This document shows positions 34,396 to 46,200 of a stretch of DNA of 64,000 nt, piece after piece (positions within the stretch are counted from its first letter, which is position 1; the number at the start of each line of letters is the position of its first letter). The stretch lies in assembly GCA_949987565.1 (NCBI GenBank), contig OX465113.1:8949899-9013898 (forward strand), given 5' to 3'. This DNA comes from Luidia sarsii. Lineage: Eukaryota; Echinodermata; Asteroidea; Paxillosida; Luidiidae. The notes under the pieces were generated by a model that saw only the letters and a list, made by a program, of their open reading frames with translations, did not search any database and was not told the DNA's origin. Both the position numbers and the translations under genes were made by a program.

Positions 34396-35110
34396 CTACC
34401 TCAAAGTCTTTCTCCTCATCCTTCTCCTCCTCCTTCCCTGGCTTTTTTATTAATCTTCTTCTCCTTCTTCTCCTCCTCATCTCCCTCTCTTTCTCCTTCT
34501 TGTTCTTCTCCTCCTCCTCCTCCTCCTCCCCTCCTTCTCCTCTCACTCCTTCTCCTTCGCCTCCTCCCACTCATTCTTCGTCTCATCCTTCTCCTCCCTC
34601 TCCCTTTTCTTATCCTTCTCCCTCTCCTTCTCCTCTCCCTCTCCTTCTCATTGTTCTTCTCCTCCTCCCACCCTCCCACTCCTCCTTTTTCGTCTCATCC
34701 TTCTCCTCCCTCTCCTCCTTCTCACTCTCCGTTCCCTATCCCTCTCTTTCTTCTCATTGTTCTTCTCCTCCTCCTCTCAAACTCCTTCTTCTCCTACTCC
34801 TTCTCCTCCTCTCCCCCTCCTTCTCCTCCTACTCTTCTTCGTCTCATCCTTCTCCCTCTCCTTCTCCTCCTCCTTCTCACTCTCCTCTCCCTCTCCTTCT
34901 TCTCATTGTTCTTCTCCTCCTCCTCTCACCCTCCTTCTCATTCTCCTCCTCTCCTCCTCCTTCTCCTTCGCCTCCTCCCACCCCTTCTTCGTCTCTTCCT
35001 TCTCTTCCCTCTCCCTCTCGTTCTCCCCCACTCCCTCTACTTCTCCTCCTCCTTCTCCTCCCTCTCCCTCTCCTTCCATTCTTCTTCTTCTTCGCTCTTG
35101 CGAGACGTGG
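34396..35110. repeat. CTTCTCCTC-rich pyrimidine tract
   Basis: About 700 bp of pyrimidine on the plus strand. An irregular longer unit is marked by 'ctcattgttcttctcctcct' (about 34647, 34755, 34903) and 'cttcgtctcatccttctcc' (about 34576, 34688, 34838), spacing roughly 110-150 bp. Frames on both strands are artefacts. Confidence 0.9.
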
Positions 35111-35164
35111 TGTAATACCTCTGTGTTCAGCTAAAAACCCCAAACCTCCTTAATTTCAAACACA

Positions 35165-35310
35165 ACTCTTTTACTTGTTTAAACGTGTACATTTCTGTTT
35201 ATTCTGTTCATTGTCATGTATATTCATTATGTATATTCATTGTTTATTTACATGTATGTTGATTTATGTCAAATGGATTGAAATAAAGTTTCCATTTGAA
35301 AAGTCAAAAA
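35165..35310 (+). other. Retroposon or transcript 3' end with polyA signal
   Basis: An AT-rich stretch with repeated 'gtatattcattg' and 'tttatttacatgtatgttga' ends in AATAAA (35282-35287) and a short A-rich tail before (CTT)n. This resembles the 3' tail of a LINE/SINE or a processed transcript. No coding part is recognisable upstream. Confidence 0.4.
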
Positions 35311-35469
35311 AAAGTCTTCTTCTTCTTCTTCGTCGTCCTTGTCTTCTTCTATTCAGTTACGCCGACAACTCCACAGAGGCATTAATCTACTTCTTTGGGA
35401 GACACTCTGCCGATTTCGTCTTCATCAATGACTGTCAAGGGTAGGGGGCATGAAGGTCAACCGTCATTT

Positions 35470-35837
35470 CGTTCTCTCCTCCCCCCCCCCCCATCTCTCT
35501 CTCTCCCTCTCTCTCCCCCTCATCTCTCTCTCTCTCTCTCCCTCCCTCTCTCTCTCTCACTCTCTCTCTCTCTCCCTTTCTCTCTCTCTCTCTCTTTCTC
35601 TCTTAACTCTTTCTCTCCTCTGTTTTAATATCATCCCTGCCTTTCCATCCTATCCTCCGCATCCCTGTTTATGTCTCGTCTCGTCCCCCGGGCCCCGTTC
35701 TCGTGCTCAGGTGGAGCGAGCGAGCAGACCCTCCCAGCCAGCCAGCCAGCCAGCGGGCATTGGAGGGACATAATGCGGGAGCAGACCGCACCGCTCGCCC
35801 CCTTCCCTATTAAGTTGGCCCTCCCCTTCATCTCCCT

Positions 35838-35873
<36 letters not shown>

Positions 35874-36110
35874 TCCCTCCCTCTCTCTCCCTCTCTCTCT
35901 CCCTCTCGCTCTCACTTCCTCTCCCTCTACCCCTCACTCTCCCTCCCTCTCCCTCCCTCTCCCTCTCTCTTCCTCCCTCTCCCTATCCCTCCCTCTCCCT
36001 CCCCCCCCCTCTCTCTCCCTCCCTCTCCCTCTCCCCTCTCTCTCTCTCCCTCTCTCTCCCCCTCTCTCTTTCCCTCTCTCTCTCTCTATCTCTCTCTCTC
36101 TCTTTCCTGG
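35470..36110. repeat. CT-rich tract in two blocks
   Basis: Pyrimidine blocks at 35470-35625 and 35830-36105, separated by a GC-richer 200 bp that includes (CCAG)n at about 35735-35755. Frames here are compositional. Confidence 0.9.
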
Positions 36111-36321
36111 ATGCGGAATAATATTCATGAGGAGTGAAGTGTCGGGGATGCTACGCCGTGTGCATGGAAGATTTGCGCGGCGTTGGGCAATGCAACAGAC
36201 ACGAATGCATGGCTGATTTATTCATTCATTTTCTTGTCTCGGTTTTGCTCGTATCCTGCAATTGATAGTGAACAGGTTATACAGTAATTACCGTAGGCCT
36301 ACCTGACTGTACAGTCATATG

Positions 36322-36475
36322 CAAAACATGTTGCAAACTGCTTACTGTCTAAAATTAGGAGGGCCTGACATTTCGATCCTAGCAGGACCTTTGTCAAAGA
36401 CAGAAGGCCTTTCAGAAAGGCCCTGCAAGGATCGAAACGTCAGGCCCTGCTAAATGTTGATGTTGTAAACATTAA
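36322..36475. mobile_element. Dispersed repeat family F, copy 3 (inverted pair)
   Basis: Holds the family core twice in opposite orientation: 'catttcgatcctagcaggac' (about 36369) and, inverted, 'gcaaggatcgaaacgtcagg' (about 36426), so this copy folds into a hairpin. Preceded by 'gttgcaaactgcttactgtc'. Confidence 0.75.
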
Positions 36476-37322
36476 TTTAAAACAAATTAACAGGGCCTTC
36501 TCATAGGCACTTTCCATTGTGTAACGCAACGTCAGACCCTCCTATTTTGTATATTAATTTGGTAATTTTCATCAGTGAGAAGTTTGCAACAGTTTCACAT
36601 TAATTTGTATTACCCGTTATCAAAAATGTTTAAAAACCATTATTTTAATTCTACAAGTAGATATGTTTTCGTTTCATTAACAATTGCCTTGTTATCGATC
36701 ATTCTGTTAACTTGGTTTTGTTTTTCCTTTCTGGGGAAATATGTCTCGATTGTTTAAAAAAAAAATTATTTTACAATTAAGCAGTATGCATTAATAACTT
36801 TATTACGGTATTTCATCATCGGTCTGTGTATCTTTTTAATCGTTTATTACCTAATTATTTTGAGTGTGATTCCTGCGAAAAAAAACCGGCCACGTCTCTG
36901 ATGCGTCATGCAAAGGTGCTTTGAAAGCCGTGAGAACCAGGTGAATGCGATGCTTTGAAAACTCAGGAAATTGAAATCAAAATTGAAACTGTTTACTATA
37001 ATAAGTAGGGTCAACGATTAATTTGCAGGGATTGGAGTGCACATTTTACGCATGTATTCCTTTTTCTACCACATAGTTTAAAGCTTGTCAGTTCTTTGAG
37101 GCGAGTCAATTGTTTCCTTGTGATACATTCAGCCTTCACTTCCACTGTTTGCATATGAGGAGTCTAGGCATCCTTTTTTTTTGAGGGGGCTAAAGCGTAA
37201 AACTATGTCTGCTGCCACCAAGAGTCTGCCGATGTCCAACGGGCTGAAGTGCATACACCCGCGCAGACATAGTTGTACGTCTGCATCTCGTCTGAAATCT
37301 GGGCCCAACTAAGTAGAGCCGC
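36476..37322. other. Unassigned, AT-rich
   Basis: Includes another 'gcaacgtcagaccctcctat' piece of family F near 36527. The 60-codon hydrophobic frame at 36575-36757 is low-complexity AT-rich and not supported. No gene recognised. Confidence 0.35.
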
Positions 37323-37691
37323 TTAAAGGCAAATACAACATTCGGAAGACCGGGAAACATCGATGTCCACAGATTTCCTTCTAATTTACACAGTTTGTAG
37401 ATGGTCATGATATAATCCTCATGTTGAAATCTTACGGTCTGGGATGCTGTACTTCGCTAGAAATATTCACTCAAACATCGGCGAGTAGTTTATGACTCGC
37501 GAGTACTAAACTATTTCTTACATTACAGAACGGTGCAAATACCGTGACGGTATTTTGCCTTTCTCTACTTTCTCAGGTTACAATTTTGAGCTAAACCTTC
37601 GCAGGATTTTTTTTTTTGAATGATTAATGGTTTAACACACAAACTGTGGCAATCTTTTGACCTTGGCACCGATGTTGTATAAAGCCTTTAA
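37323..37691 (+). mobile_element. MITE family B, full-length copy
   Basis: From TTAAAGGCAAATACAACATT to 'gatgttgtataaagcctttaa'. The interior has 'acatcgatgtccacagattt', 'gtttgtagatggtcatgata' and the central near-palindrome around 'tttatgactcgcgagtacta'. The right end shares its TTAA with the following family A element. Confidence 0.9.
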
Positions 37692-38062
37692 AGCCCCTAC
37701 ACAACATTGGTCGAGGTCATAGAATAACATCCATACGTTGTCTGATCCAACATATGCATGAATTAGCACACCTGTGAAAATTTCAGCTCAATCCGCCAAC
37801 CGAGTCTCGAGAAAATCGTGAAAACCACTTCATTTGTTTCGCGAAAATGCAGCATTCAACACCGTGCTGTTCCGAAAAATAGTTTAGATCTCGGTGAGAC
37901 GTAAACTATTTATTTTACTCTTTTCTCCCAAAATACAACATTTTTTTGCAGAAATTTTTCAGTGAAAGGTTTCTACTATAACCATCTTCAAACTGTATGT
38001 TTCATGTAAATCTGTGAACATTTCTGTTTTTCGATCTTACCAATGTTGTGTAGGGGCTTTAA
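37688..38062 (+). mobile_element. MITE family A, full-length copy
   Basis: 375 bp. Its 24-bp terminal inverted repeats (TTAAAGCCCCTACACAACAT and complement 'atgttgtgtaggggctttaa') are perfect at the outer ends. No coding capacity. It reads as a TTAA-targeted non-autonomous DNA transposon; piggyBac-like mobilisation is an inference from the TTAA ends. Confidence 0.9.
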
Positions 38063-38239
38063 GCGTGAAAATCTGCTAAGCTGTAAAAGTCTCCCTGGTG
38101 TAAACGGAATTACAAACCGCACCGCGATTTGATGTCAGTTGTTTTGGACTTGTTTTCCACTCTTCTGTACTTAGCAGCAAACGAAAAGTAGAGGTTGTGG
38201 GGTGGCAAGGTGATCCTACGAACCACGACTTGTTTGTGC
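38060..38239 (+). mobile_element. Dispersed repeat family C, copy 1
   Basis: Contains 'gcgtgaaaatctgctaagc', 'attacaaaccgcaccgcga' and 'ttccactcttctgtacttag'. Copies with the same order of blocks are at 40753-40950, 40962-41100 and 56258-56402. It starts directly at the end of the family A element. Confidence 0.8.
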
Positions 38240-38577
38240 TTAAAGGCCCAATGCAACATTGGGAAGATCGGGAAACATCGATGTCCACAGATTTTCTTCT
38301 ATTTTAGTTTGTAGATAGTCATGATAAAATCCTCATGTTGAAATCTTAGTCTGGGATGCTGTACTTTTCGAGAAATCTTCACTTAAACATCGACAAATAG
38401 TTAATTACTCGCAAGTAATAAAATATTTCTAACACTACAGAATGGTGCGTAAAACCGTGATGGTTTTTTGCACTTTACTACTTTCTCAGATCACCATCTG
38501 AGCTAAAACCTTTGCAGAACTGCTTTTTTGGAATGTTTTATGGTTTAACACACAAACTGCGGCAATCTTTTGACCTT
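38240..38577 (+). mobile_element. MITE family B, 3'-truncated copy
   Basis: Begins TTAAAGGCCCAATGCAACAT and follows the family B interior to 'gcaatcttttgaccttca', where the terminal inverted repeat is missing. Confidence 0.85.
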
Positions 38578-39468
38578 CATTGTTCGGTTTTGGGCTGACT
38601 ATCCTTGACTCAGTCAGACAATGGACCATTACACTAACGGCTACAAACAGTACGAGAATGAATACCAAAAAACACACGAATCCATTAACTTACCATTACT
38701 GTTTAATTGATTCGCTTAAGATTACTTAAAATGTATAGCCTTATCTTACTTAAACTTACATTACGTAATATTCGTTTACTTAGTACATTATTCTTAGTTT
38801 AATAATACTTACAAATACATGTGCATATCTTAATAGTTGGATATCTTTCAACTTTTACAATATATTAAATGTCCTTAGCCTAAAAAATAGCAAGTTTATT
38901 ACAATATGGTGGCCCCCGAAAAATTACGTTATTCACAAAAAAATACTTAACTTAGCGAAAAATATCCTGAACGTCAGATACAAAATTCGTACGAATGAAA
39001 ATTAAAAAAAACACACAAAATAATCGAACAACGTACATGTATAACAACAACACAACGAAAGCGGTCATTTTTAATGCCCCGCGAGAGGAAAAAAAACCAC
39101 ACACACAAAATAAAGAATTCACAAATCGGTTGCCATTTTCAAATTTTCGGCTAAATGTTACATCCTATAGACGTGGAATCGAGCTTAAACCCAAACCCAA
39201 CCCCTTCAAAAAACGTTAAACGGGTCGCGTATTGAATCTGGAATTCATGAGGAATCGAATTCAGCAATTTCTCGGATCGGCTTACAAACTGTTGCATGGT
39301 TCGGATTTTTTTTCCCGTTATCCTCTCCTCGGCCGGTTCAACATCTTTCAAGAGTCGTTACGGTGGGAGCACTAGCGAAGCTCGGGTTTAACACTTCAGC
39401 CTTTCCCATTTTTTTTTATATCAGTATTCTTAAAGGGGAGTTGAGTTGGAACGAACATTATCTAGCCG

Positions 39469-39505
<37 letters not shown>

Positions 39506-39744
39506 ACACCTCTAGGAAACGTCACAGGAATCCTTATGGAGATCGAGCCATTTTTGAGTGCGAGTCTTTTAGCAGGGGTACGAAGAACACATTTCGGACA
39601 GCCAATTGGTTCATGAATGCTTTTTGTGTCCTCCAGGGGAAGATAAGTGCACGGTAAACAGAATAACATCCCAAAGAAGGTACGAGTATGGACGAATATT
39701 TGCCCTGTTCGCCCTATTTGATTGATATCGTGGAAGAGACAATA
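38578..39744. other. Unassigned, AT-rich
   Basis: Long AT-rich stretch (38700-39150) with many TTAC/ACTTA words, and an A30-type run at about 39473-39503. No exon recognised. Confidence 0.4.
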
Positions 39745-39887
39745 GGTGCGTTCAATTAGCTTCCCCGGGTAAACCCCTGTTACCCCGAGTTACCTTGCTA
39801 TCACCATGGTTAAATGGAGGGGATGACGTCAGAGATAACTGGAGCTGACTGGGTGAGACCAAGGGGGAGATTAACCGAACGCGCCCC
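39745..39887. mobile_element. Short MITE with GGTGCGTTC ends
   Basis: About 143 bp. The left end GGTGCGTTCAATTAGCTTCC is complementary with a few mismatches to the right end 'gagattaaccgaacgcgccc'. The interior contains a TGACGTCA site. Non-coding. Confidence 0.65.
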
Positions 39888-40752
39888 ATAATCAAACGAC
39901 CACATGAGCTTGAAAGGTGACGTAATCATTTGCGTAAAAAATACCGTGACGCACCACTGCAACAAGGTGAACACACTTTGGGTTTGTTGCAGTTATCGAT
40001 GCCCCATAGTAAGAAAGGACTTCAAATCGGGGTTACCCGTGCAACGCCAAAGAGGAAGTACAGTTCACACGTGGCAACACCGGACTTAAAAGAAAACATC
40101 AAATCATTCCCCAAAAGATTCCCTTCGCTTTCGCAAACAAAGGTGGTAGGGCATATGAAATACCGCATTCCAATCTTCGTTCAACTGCTTGGCAATACTA
40201 CCATGGCAATTTGTATGAGACACAACACACAGCTTCAGATATTCCGACCGATACGAATCTAGTAAGATTGGTCCTGACATTTTTTTAGTGTGTGAAGTCC
40301 ATCCAAAATCTAAGTCAAGGCGAGGTTAGGTTAAACAAAACAAAACACACCAACTAAAAAGGGGAAATAAGAATCATAAAGAGGGGGGTTGCAGATCACA
40401 CACATTTTGAAATTACATATCTTTTTTTTTCTTAAAACCACACACGTTATTTTTTTGTGCTCGACGGAGTATAGAATGAGTCGGGGATCTAGACTGAGTT
40501 CCAAATAGTACAAAGGCATTTTCTTGAGGGAGCCAGGGATATCAAAGGAGCCCTCGATAGGGGCCTTTCTCCCTGCTCTGCATAACCACAGAACATTGAA
40601 GTGAGCGGTTTTCATATCTTCTCCCATAAAATACCGTCCAATATTCGACTTTATAATCCCCCTTTTCAGCCTAAGGGGAAATGGTATGAAATCTCGGGAG
40701 ATATGCACATAGTATGGCTGCCCTACGAACCTTACAAAATAATGGACCAGGA
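39888..40752. other. Unassigned, no gene seen
   Basis: A 110-codon and a 125-codon frame cross this region without domains or splice framing. No recurring repeat recognised. Confidence 0.35.
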
Positions 40753-40950
40753 CCCAATCTCATAGAGCTGCCAAAGCGTGGAAATCTGCTAAGCAGGAAA
40801 TGTTTTCCTCGTGCTGACGTGGTTACAAACCACACTGCGGTGTGATGCCGATTGATTTCTGGCCTGTAATCCGCTCTTTCATTGCTTAGCATCAACTAGC
40901 AGTTTTAGTTAATGGCAAGATCATATGAATGACCTTTTTTGCGCTTAAAG
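40753..40950 (+). mobile_element. Dispersed repeat family C, copy 2
   Basis: Starts 'cccaatctcatagagctg', then 'aaatctgctaagcaggaaa', 'ggttacaaaccacactgcgg' and 'cattgcttagcatcaac', ending at 'gcgcttaaag'. Confidence 0.8.
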
Positions 40951-40961
40951 ACATTTTGCCG

Positions 40962-41100
40962 TTTAAGCGTGAAAATCTGCTAAGCAGGAAAAGTCTGCCT
41001 TGAATCAAGGGGATTACAAACCACACCGCGGTGTGCTGTCAATTACTTTCGACTTGTATTCCACTCTTCTTCTGCTTAGCATGAAACAATCGTGGAGTTT
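40962..41100 (+). mobile_element. Dispersed repeat family C, copy 3
   Basis: 'taagcgtgaaaatctgctaa', 'attacaaaccacaccgcggt', 'ttccactcttcttctgctta'. It lies next to copy 2 in the same orientation. Confidence 0.8.
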
Positions 41101-41635
41101 GGGTTGTTGGAGCAAGGTGTGCCTACCAACCCCCACTCTCTAATTGGCGCTCACGCATCTCTATGGGATCGGCTCCTGTTTACAGCGATGAGTGTGTGCA
41201 GTAGACGCGACCACCACCGTATGGGGCTGGGAACCTTACGCCAGGATGCCTATTTTTTCCCCAGGACAGGAAAGGCCACCATTATCATAAATGCTTTTTG
41301 TTGCATTTTGTCGACGCATGGTAAATTATTCATGAAAATCATTCCAATTACCCACCCAAATCGTGATTTGAGTACATGTATGGTGTACATGTAGGCCTAC
41401 AATTTGTACATGTACACGTACAGTGTAGGCATACATAATGTAACTATACTAGTGTATACTACACCACAAGCGTGTCCGTGCGCAAAGATACCATGAATAA
41501 TTCACCATATCTGGATAAAATGCAACCAATAGCGCGCGTTTATGTTAATGGTGGACTTTCCCATCCTGGGAAAAACATTACGCCGCCAGGATGGGCGTTT
41601 GGTGCAATGCAATGCTCCCGAGGTGCGGGATGTTT
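41101..41635. other. Unassigned with GTAC-rich patch
   Basis: A 'gtacatgtaggcctac...gtacatgtacacgtac' palindrome-rich patch at about 41370-41425 recalls 241-402. No gene recognised. Confidence 0.35.
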
Positions 41636-41823
41636 TTTATTTTTTGGCGGTCGTAGCCAAGAAAATAGTTCCGGCTGACGTCGTGTGGCTTTGGTGCACG
41701 CTGTGGAAACGCTGTGCAACTTCAACGCGTCAGTGCATCTAACCTAGCTGACATTGTCAGAGGAGAACAGCGGGATAATCCTGGTCGAACGCTGGAACAA
41801 ATTCTTACGACCGCCAAAAAAAC
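41636..41823. mobile_element. Possible small MITE (inverted-repeat ends)
   Basis: 'attttttggcggtcgtag' near 41640 is complementary to 'cttacgaccgccaaaaaa' ending near 41823, enclosing about 150 bp. The arms are only 17-18 bp. Confidence 0.45.
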
Positions 41824-42910
41824 CCAACCTGCACCCCCAGTTCCTGAGCTGCGGTCGTGTACACGTACGAATTGACCGATTGCGCCCTAGAGGTCAGGCG
41901 GCATATAGTGGGTATCAAACTATCACCAAACATGGCGGCCCTCATATTGAGGTGCCGCTGTTGTAAAAGTACATGACGATTGTTGCACTGGTTTCTTCGA
42001 TCGAGGCTTTGCTCTCTGGAAATCTACGAAGAACGTATACCGGATAGTTTGAACCCGAGACCTTACCGGGGGAAAACCCACTATAAGTCGCGCGATGACA
42101 TTGCGCAATCGGTCAAAAAAAACAAAAAAAAACGGAGCTTCCGTTCTGTGTATACGACGCATCGGATGGCCCTGCGACGGTGAACTCGCCGCAACGGAGG
42201 CCGTCGGAGCGTGCGTCGACTGTGAGCGTCCGCAGGCCCGCGAGTTCTCCGACTGCGGATGTCACCGTCGCAACGCCATCCGTCAAGCTCTGCCCGACCT
42301 CGACGCGTTCGGCCAGACTGCGCGCCCACTCCACGCCACCAAACTGAACCACATAAAAAAGCCCATAAGTGAAACTGGACATTCATACCAACAATTCAAT
42401 TCCGCTAAAAAAAAATTAAAAACAAATCACCACTGGTGCGGAGAAAAAAAACCTTTGCTCAAGCCCCTAAGATACAACTTCTATTTCAGTTGATCGGTTT
42501 TTTTTTCGTTCGGAAAAATTGTATGCTTTTTTTTTTCGTTTTTGAAAAAACCAAAACTGAATCAAAATCTTGGCTAATTTTGGCAACAACACAATGAGAA
42601 TAAGATATCATTATTTAACTTTATTTTTTTACAATAACAGTTGCACCTGAGAAACGAAGACAGATAGAAACGTTCTCACACACACACCCACACACACACG
42701 CTAGTCCCCACCCTCACAGCGACACATGGCGTCCCACACACGGTGACGCTTTCCCCACCCACACGCTGGCACACTCTCGATATCACGTGACACACGAACA
42801 CACACATACACCACATTAAAAAAAGCAATTAGTCTGCCAACCCCGATGGCTAGGTGCTATCGCTCCGACCGTGTGGGGTCGACTCACGCGCACTCGGTGT
42901 GCCCCATAGA
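41824..42910. other. Unassigned; includes a GC-rich open segment
   Basis: At 42180-42345 a CpG-rich block is open on both strands. On the minus strand it is preceded by an acceptor-like 'tttatgtggttcag' (exon would start at 42343), but no good donor follows. Flanks are AT-rich with A and T runs. (CA)n-type sequence lies at 42680-42800. No product recognised. Confidence 0.3.
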
Positions 42911-43233
42911 CATATCTAACCTATAGACGGCCAGCGTCTATCAGAAACGACGTCAGGATACCGTAATGCCATGGGGGACCCGACTAGCGTCAAACTGCGG
43001 CCGGATGTAAAGAGCACCGTCACACGTTTGCATTCGGGTGACGTCACGTGAGCTCATGTTTACCAATGGTTCCACATGTATGAAGCTACGCGGCGACGCT
43101 CACGCACATTATTATGTGGTTTTTTTTTATACACGTGCATGGCGATGCTCTTTACTTCCGCCCGTACGTTTTTTAAACGGCAGCCTCCGTGGCATTACAG
43201 TCTTGCCCCGGCTAGTGTCCGTCTATAGGTTAC
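42911..43233. mobile_element. Foldback MITE with TAACCTATAGACGG ends
   Basis: 323 bp. About 100-bp imperfect arms: the left begins TAACCTATAGACGGCCAGCG and the right ends with the complement of TAACCTATAGACGGACACTA. 'taatgcca' and 'gtaaagagca' blocks pair inside. The loop contains GTGACGTCACGTG (CRE plus E-box). Confidence 0.75.
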
Positions 43234-46200
43234 GTGGTGAGTCTGTGGCGAGCCCAGCTGCGTCGGAACGGGCCACTCTGACACCGAGTCCCGTTGCCGG
43301 TCACCCGATCGAGGGCGGAGTAGCACAGAGACACGGGTTCGACCTTAGGCCACCGTCCACCCTCCCTGCCCCGGCCCACGCTAAAAGACCTCGCCCTGCC
43401 CGCCCGCCCTCCCTCGTTAACCTAAGCTGCCTGTTTGTCATAACTTACGTTTACTCTTACTTAAGTCCTACGCTTACTTAATTACGCCGCCTTCGACCCT
43501 TGGACGTCGGCTCGGATGGGCGGGACCCGGAGTCTAGTTTCCCGACCCTCTCGTGTGCTTTCCATTCAAATCAATGTGAAGAAAGCAAAGCTTGGTCGCT
43601 ACATTTGGAATGGGGAAATGGTCTGGCGCCTCTTTCCTCGTTCTACGGCACGGCAAATTGATGCTGTTCATTGTTCACCACTCTGCCTGCACGAGGATCT
43701 TCAATGATGGCTACCGAGAGCAGAAAAAAAAAGATGTGGTGCTGGTTGTCCAGTATTAGACAACATCATTACGTTATTCACACTGCACTCTCTTTCTTTT
43801 TAGAAGAGGTGTAGGTGTTTAGCAAAATGGCCACGACGAAACGAAAGAATGCAGTCACGACCCCAAGCACCCGGGACGTCCAAGGGTCATCTCTCTCCTG
43901 ACCTCTGACCTTTGACCGTGCGCGGGTCAGGTCGCCAAGTACAGATCTCCGGAGGTGGCCTACGTTAAGGTTGCGACGCGCCCCCCCAAAATGGGAAGCG
44001 TGTCGCTTACGGTTACTTTACTTTAATAAGAACGTACCTAAATTACTGGAGGAATACATTTACTTTGTAATATACCATTTGGCTCTTGTGTATTACACAC
44101 GTACATTGCTTGTATTGCAGTCAGCTCTGTTTAAAAAAAAATGCATGCTCTGGTTAAAAAAAACAAGCATTCTTTGTAGCTAAACATTAAGCAGGCAAAT
44201 GAAAGTCTTGGAAAACAAAAATCAAAACAAAACTGGAAAAAAAAATCCGATTAGAATCACTTGCATGGTTTTGTTGTATTGATTGTGTTAAGTAGTAATC
44301 ATTTTTACTTGCATTATGTGCTGAATTAGCGAGCGCAATGCCAGGCAGGTCGTCGTGCAACCACTGCGGGTGTTTTCTAGCCTTTCAACAACTGGTCGAC
44401 TACTGATCGGGAACGTCGATAAAATGCTCGACCGTCGACGGCACGCCGAAAGGCACTTAGTCTGGAACCCTGCCTCTCCACTCTTTCCCCCATAACAATT
44501 AGTGTGATCTCCGTCGCGGTAATTCCGCTTCAGAGATGGGGGGGGGAGGTTGGTCGAATACCAGACTAGTCTCTCCAAAAAGCTGCGTAATACTCTCAGG
44601 TAATAACTAGTATTAGAAAAACAAAACAAAATGTATATAAATCCTAGCTAAGCAGGCAGTTAAAAAGTGAGTTAAGGTATACTTGAACTTAAATAAACTT
44701 AACGTAAAGCTCTTTATAGCTATGAACATAATGCGTAAAATATCTAGGGTTCCATTCAAAACAATCCATAGGTATATTCTCAATGGTTTCATTTGTAACA
44801 TAAAGCTTCAAGCTCCGCATTCGTAATAACAGTATACAAGACAATCTTACTAAGTTTAGAAATTACGTTAAAAATCTTAACCCTGCCGCCCACATAATCA
44901 CGTAGTCGCACGAAGTAGGGTTAACGCTATTTCAATTCCTTACGTTATTTACTGCACATGTAGTACTCAAATTGTGACGCCGTATTTCAAATTGGAATAA
45001 GTCAATTAGATTAAAGTCCTAATCGGTTTTTTTCATATCGAAACCCTGATTGCTGTCTTCAAGAGACTTTTAACACTCATCATTACATTCAGCTTGATTA
45101 AAAAAAAACACCAATTGATTCCATTTAGCTGCATGTATAGGCCTACCTATTTTGGTTCCAAATCCGATGTGAACTTTCTGTAGGTGCTTTTTCGCAAAGA
45201 TTGTCAAAATCATTCAAGTCTGCAATACCTAATCAGAAGGAATGCATGTACACATTTGACTTCATTGCATGAAACGACAAAATTTAAGTAGATCGAAAAT
45301 TAATAATAAAAAAAAACCTATCGCGTTTTGCTTTTTAATTTTCTTGAGCAAAGTAGTCCTTTCGGTTGCTTTTTTCTCTTTCTTAATTCGATTGAACGGT
45401 CTTTTCCGTAGCTAAACATTGCACTCGGCGGATTAATTTGGTATAAACGCCCATCTCGATTTGGGTATGCGCGAAGATTGACAGGTCTTAATATATAGAT
45501 GGTTGCAAGAACTGGTTCCGCTCCAAAGAACATCTTAGAAAATGAAGGTCGATTTATTTTCGTTGAAAATACAGCAACTTTGGATAGGCCCTTATTATAT
45601 AGGAAAGCAATTACATTCGAAGCAAATGGAAGCTGCACTGGCGTACAATAGCACACTGAATGGAAGTTGTAGAGACGAAGCCAAATAAACCGCGCGGCGG
45701 AAAGCGATGGAAAACCCCGACCTGTTCCTCGCGGTCAATTCACCCATCTCGGACTTCGTTGAGATCGGTTGATGCCGATGAGATTAATAGCCTGCGTATA
45801 TTTCGCTGAGTTGATGTGAAGGAACTACTATAATGCCCCCCTACGCCGCAGTCTCGGGGGGGATCAGTGTCCACTTCCGAAAGCATAAATTAATAAGATC
45901 ACATCTACCAAAAAAATCAATCAAAAAAATCAAAATCACAGCTTTTTGTTCAGCAATAGATATGGAGCGGATTGGGACGTGCAGATGTAGCCCTAGTCCG
46001 AACCCGATGGGCAAAGGCTTCGGGTTACACACGAATCTATTGCAAGCCCTTACAATTAGACGCTACGGCCATTTAACAAAGGCACGTGAGCTTTTCAGCC
46101 TAAGCCGTATAGGACAGATTTTTACTTTTTTGTTATTCACCTAAAGAGAAGCAGCCTATCCCGACTTGCTAGATGGAGGAGCAACGCACGACGCAAATTG

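Noticed and set aside
36575..36757. Small membrane protein
   Set aside because: Hydrophobic frame in AT-rich DNA with no start context or conservation evidence.
43827..43901. Short basic protein start (MATTKRKN...) behind a good acceptor
   Set aside because: Closes after 24 codons with no donor; could be chance or a UTR start.
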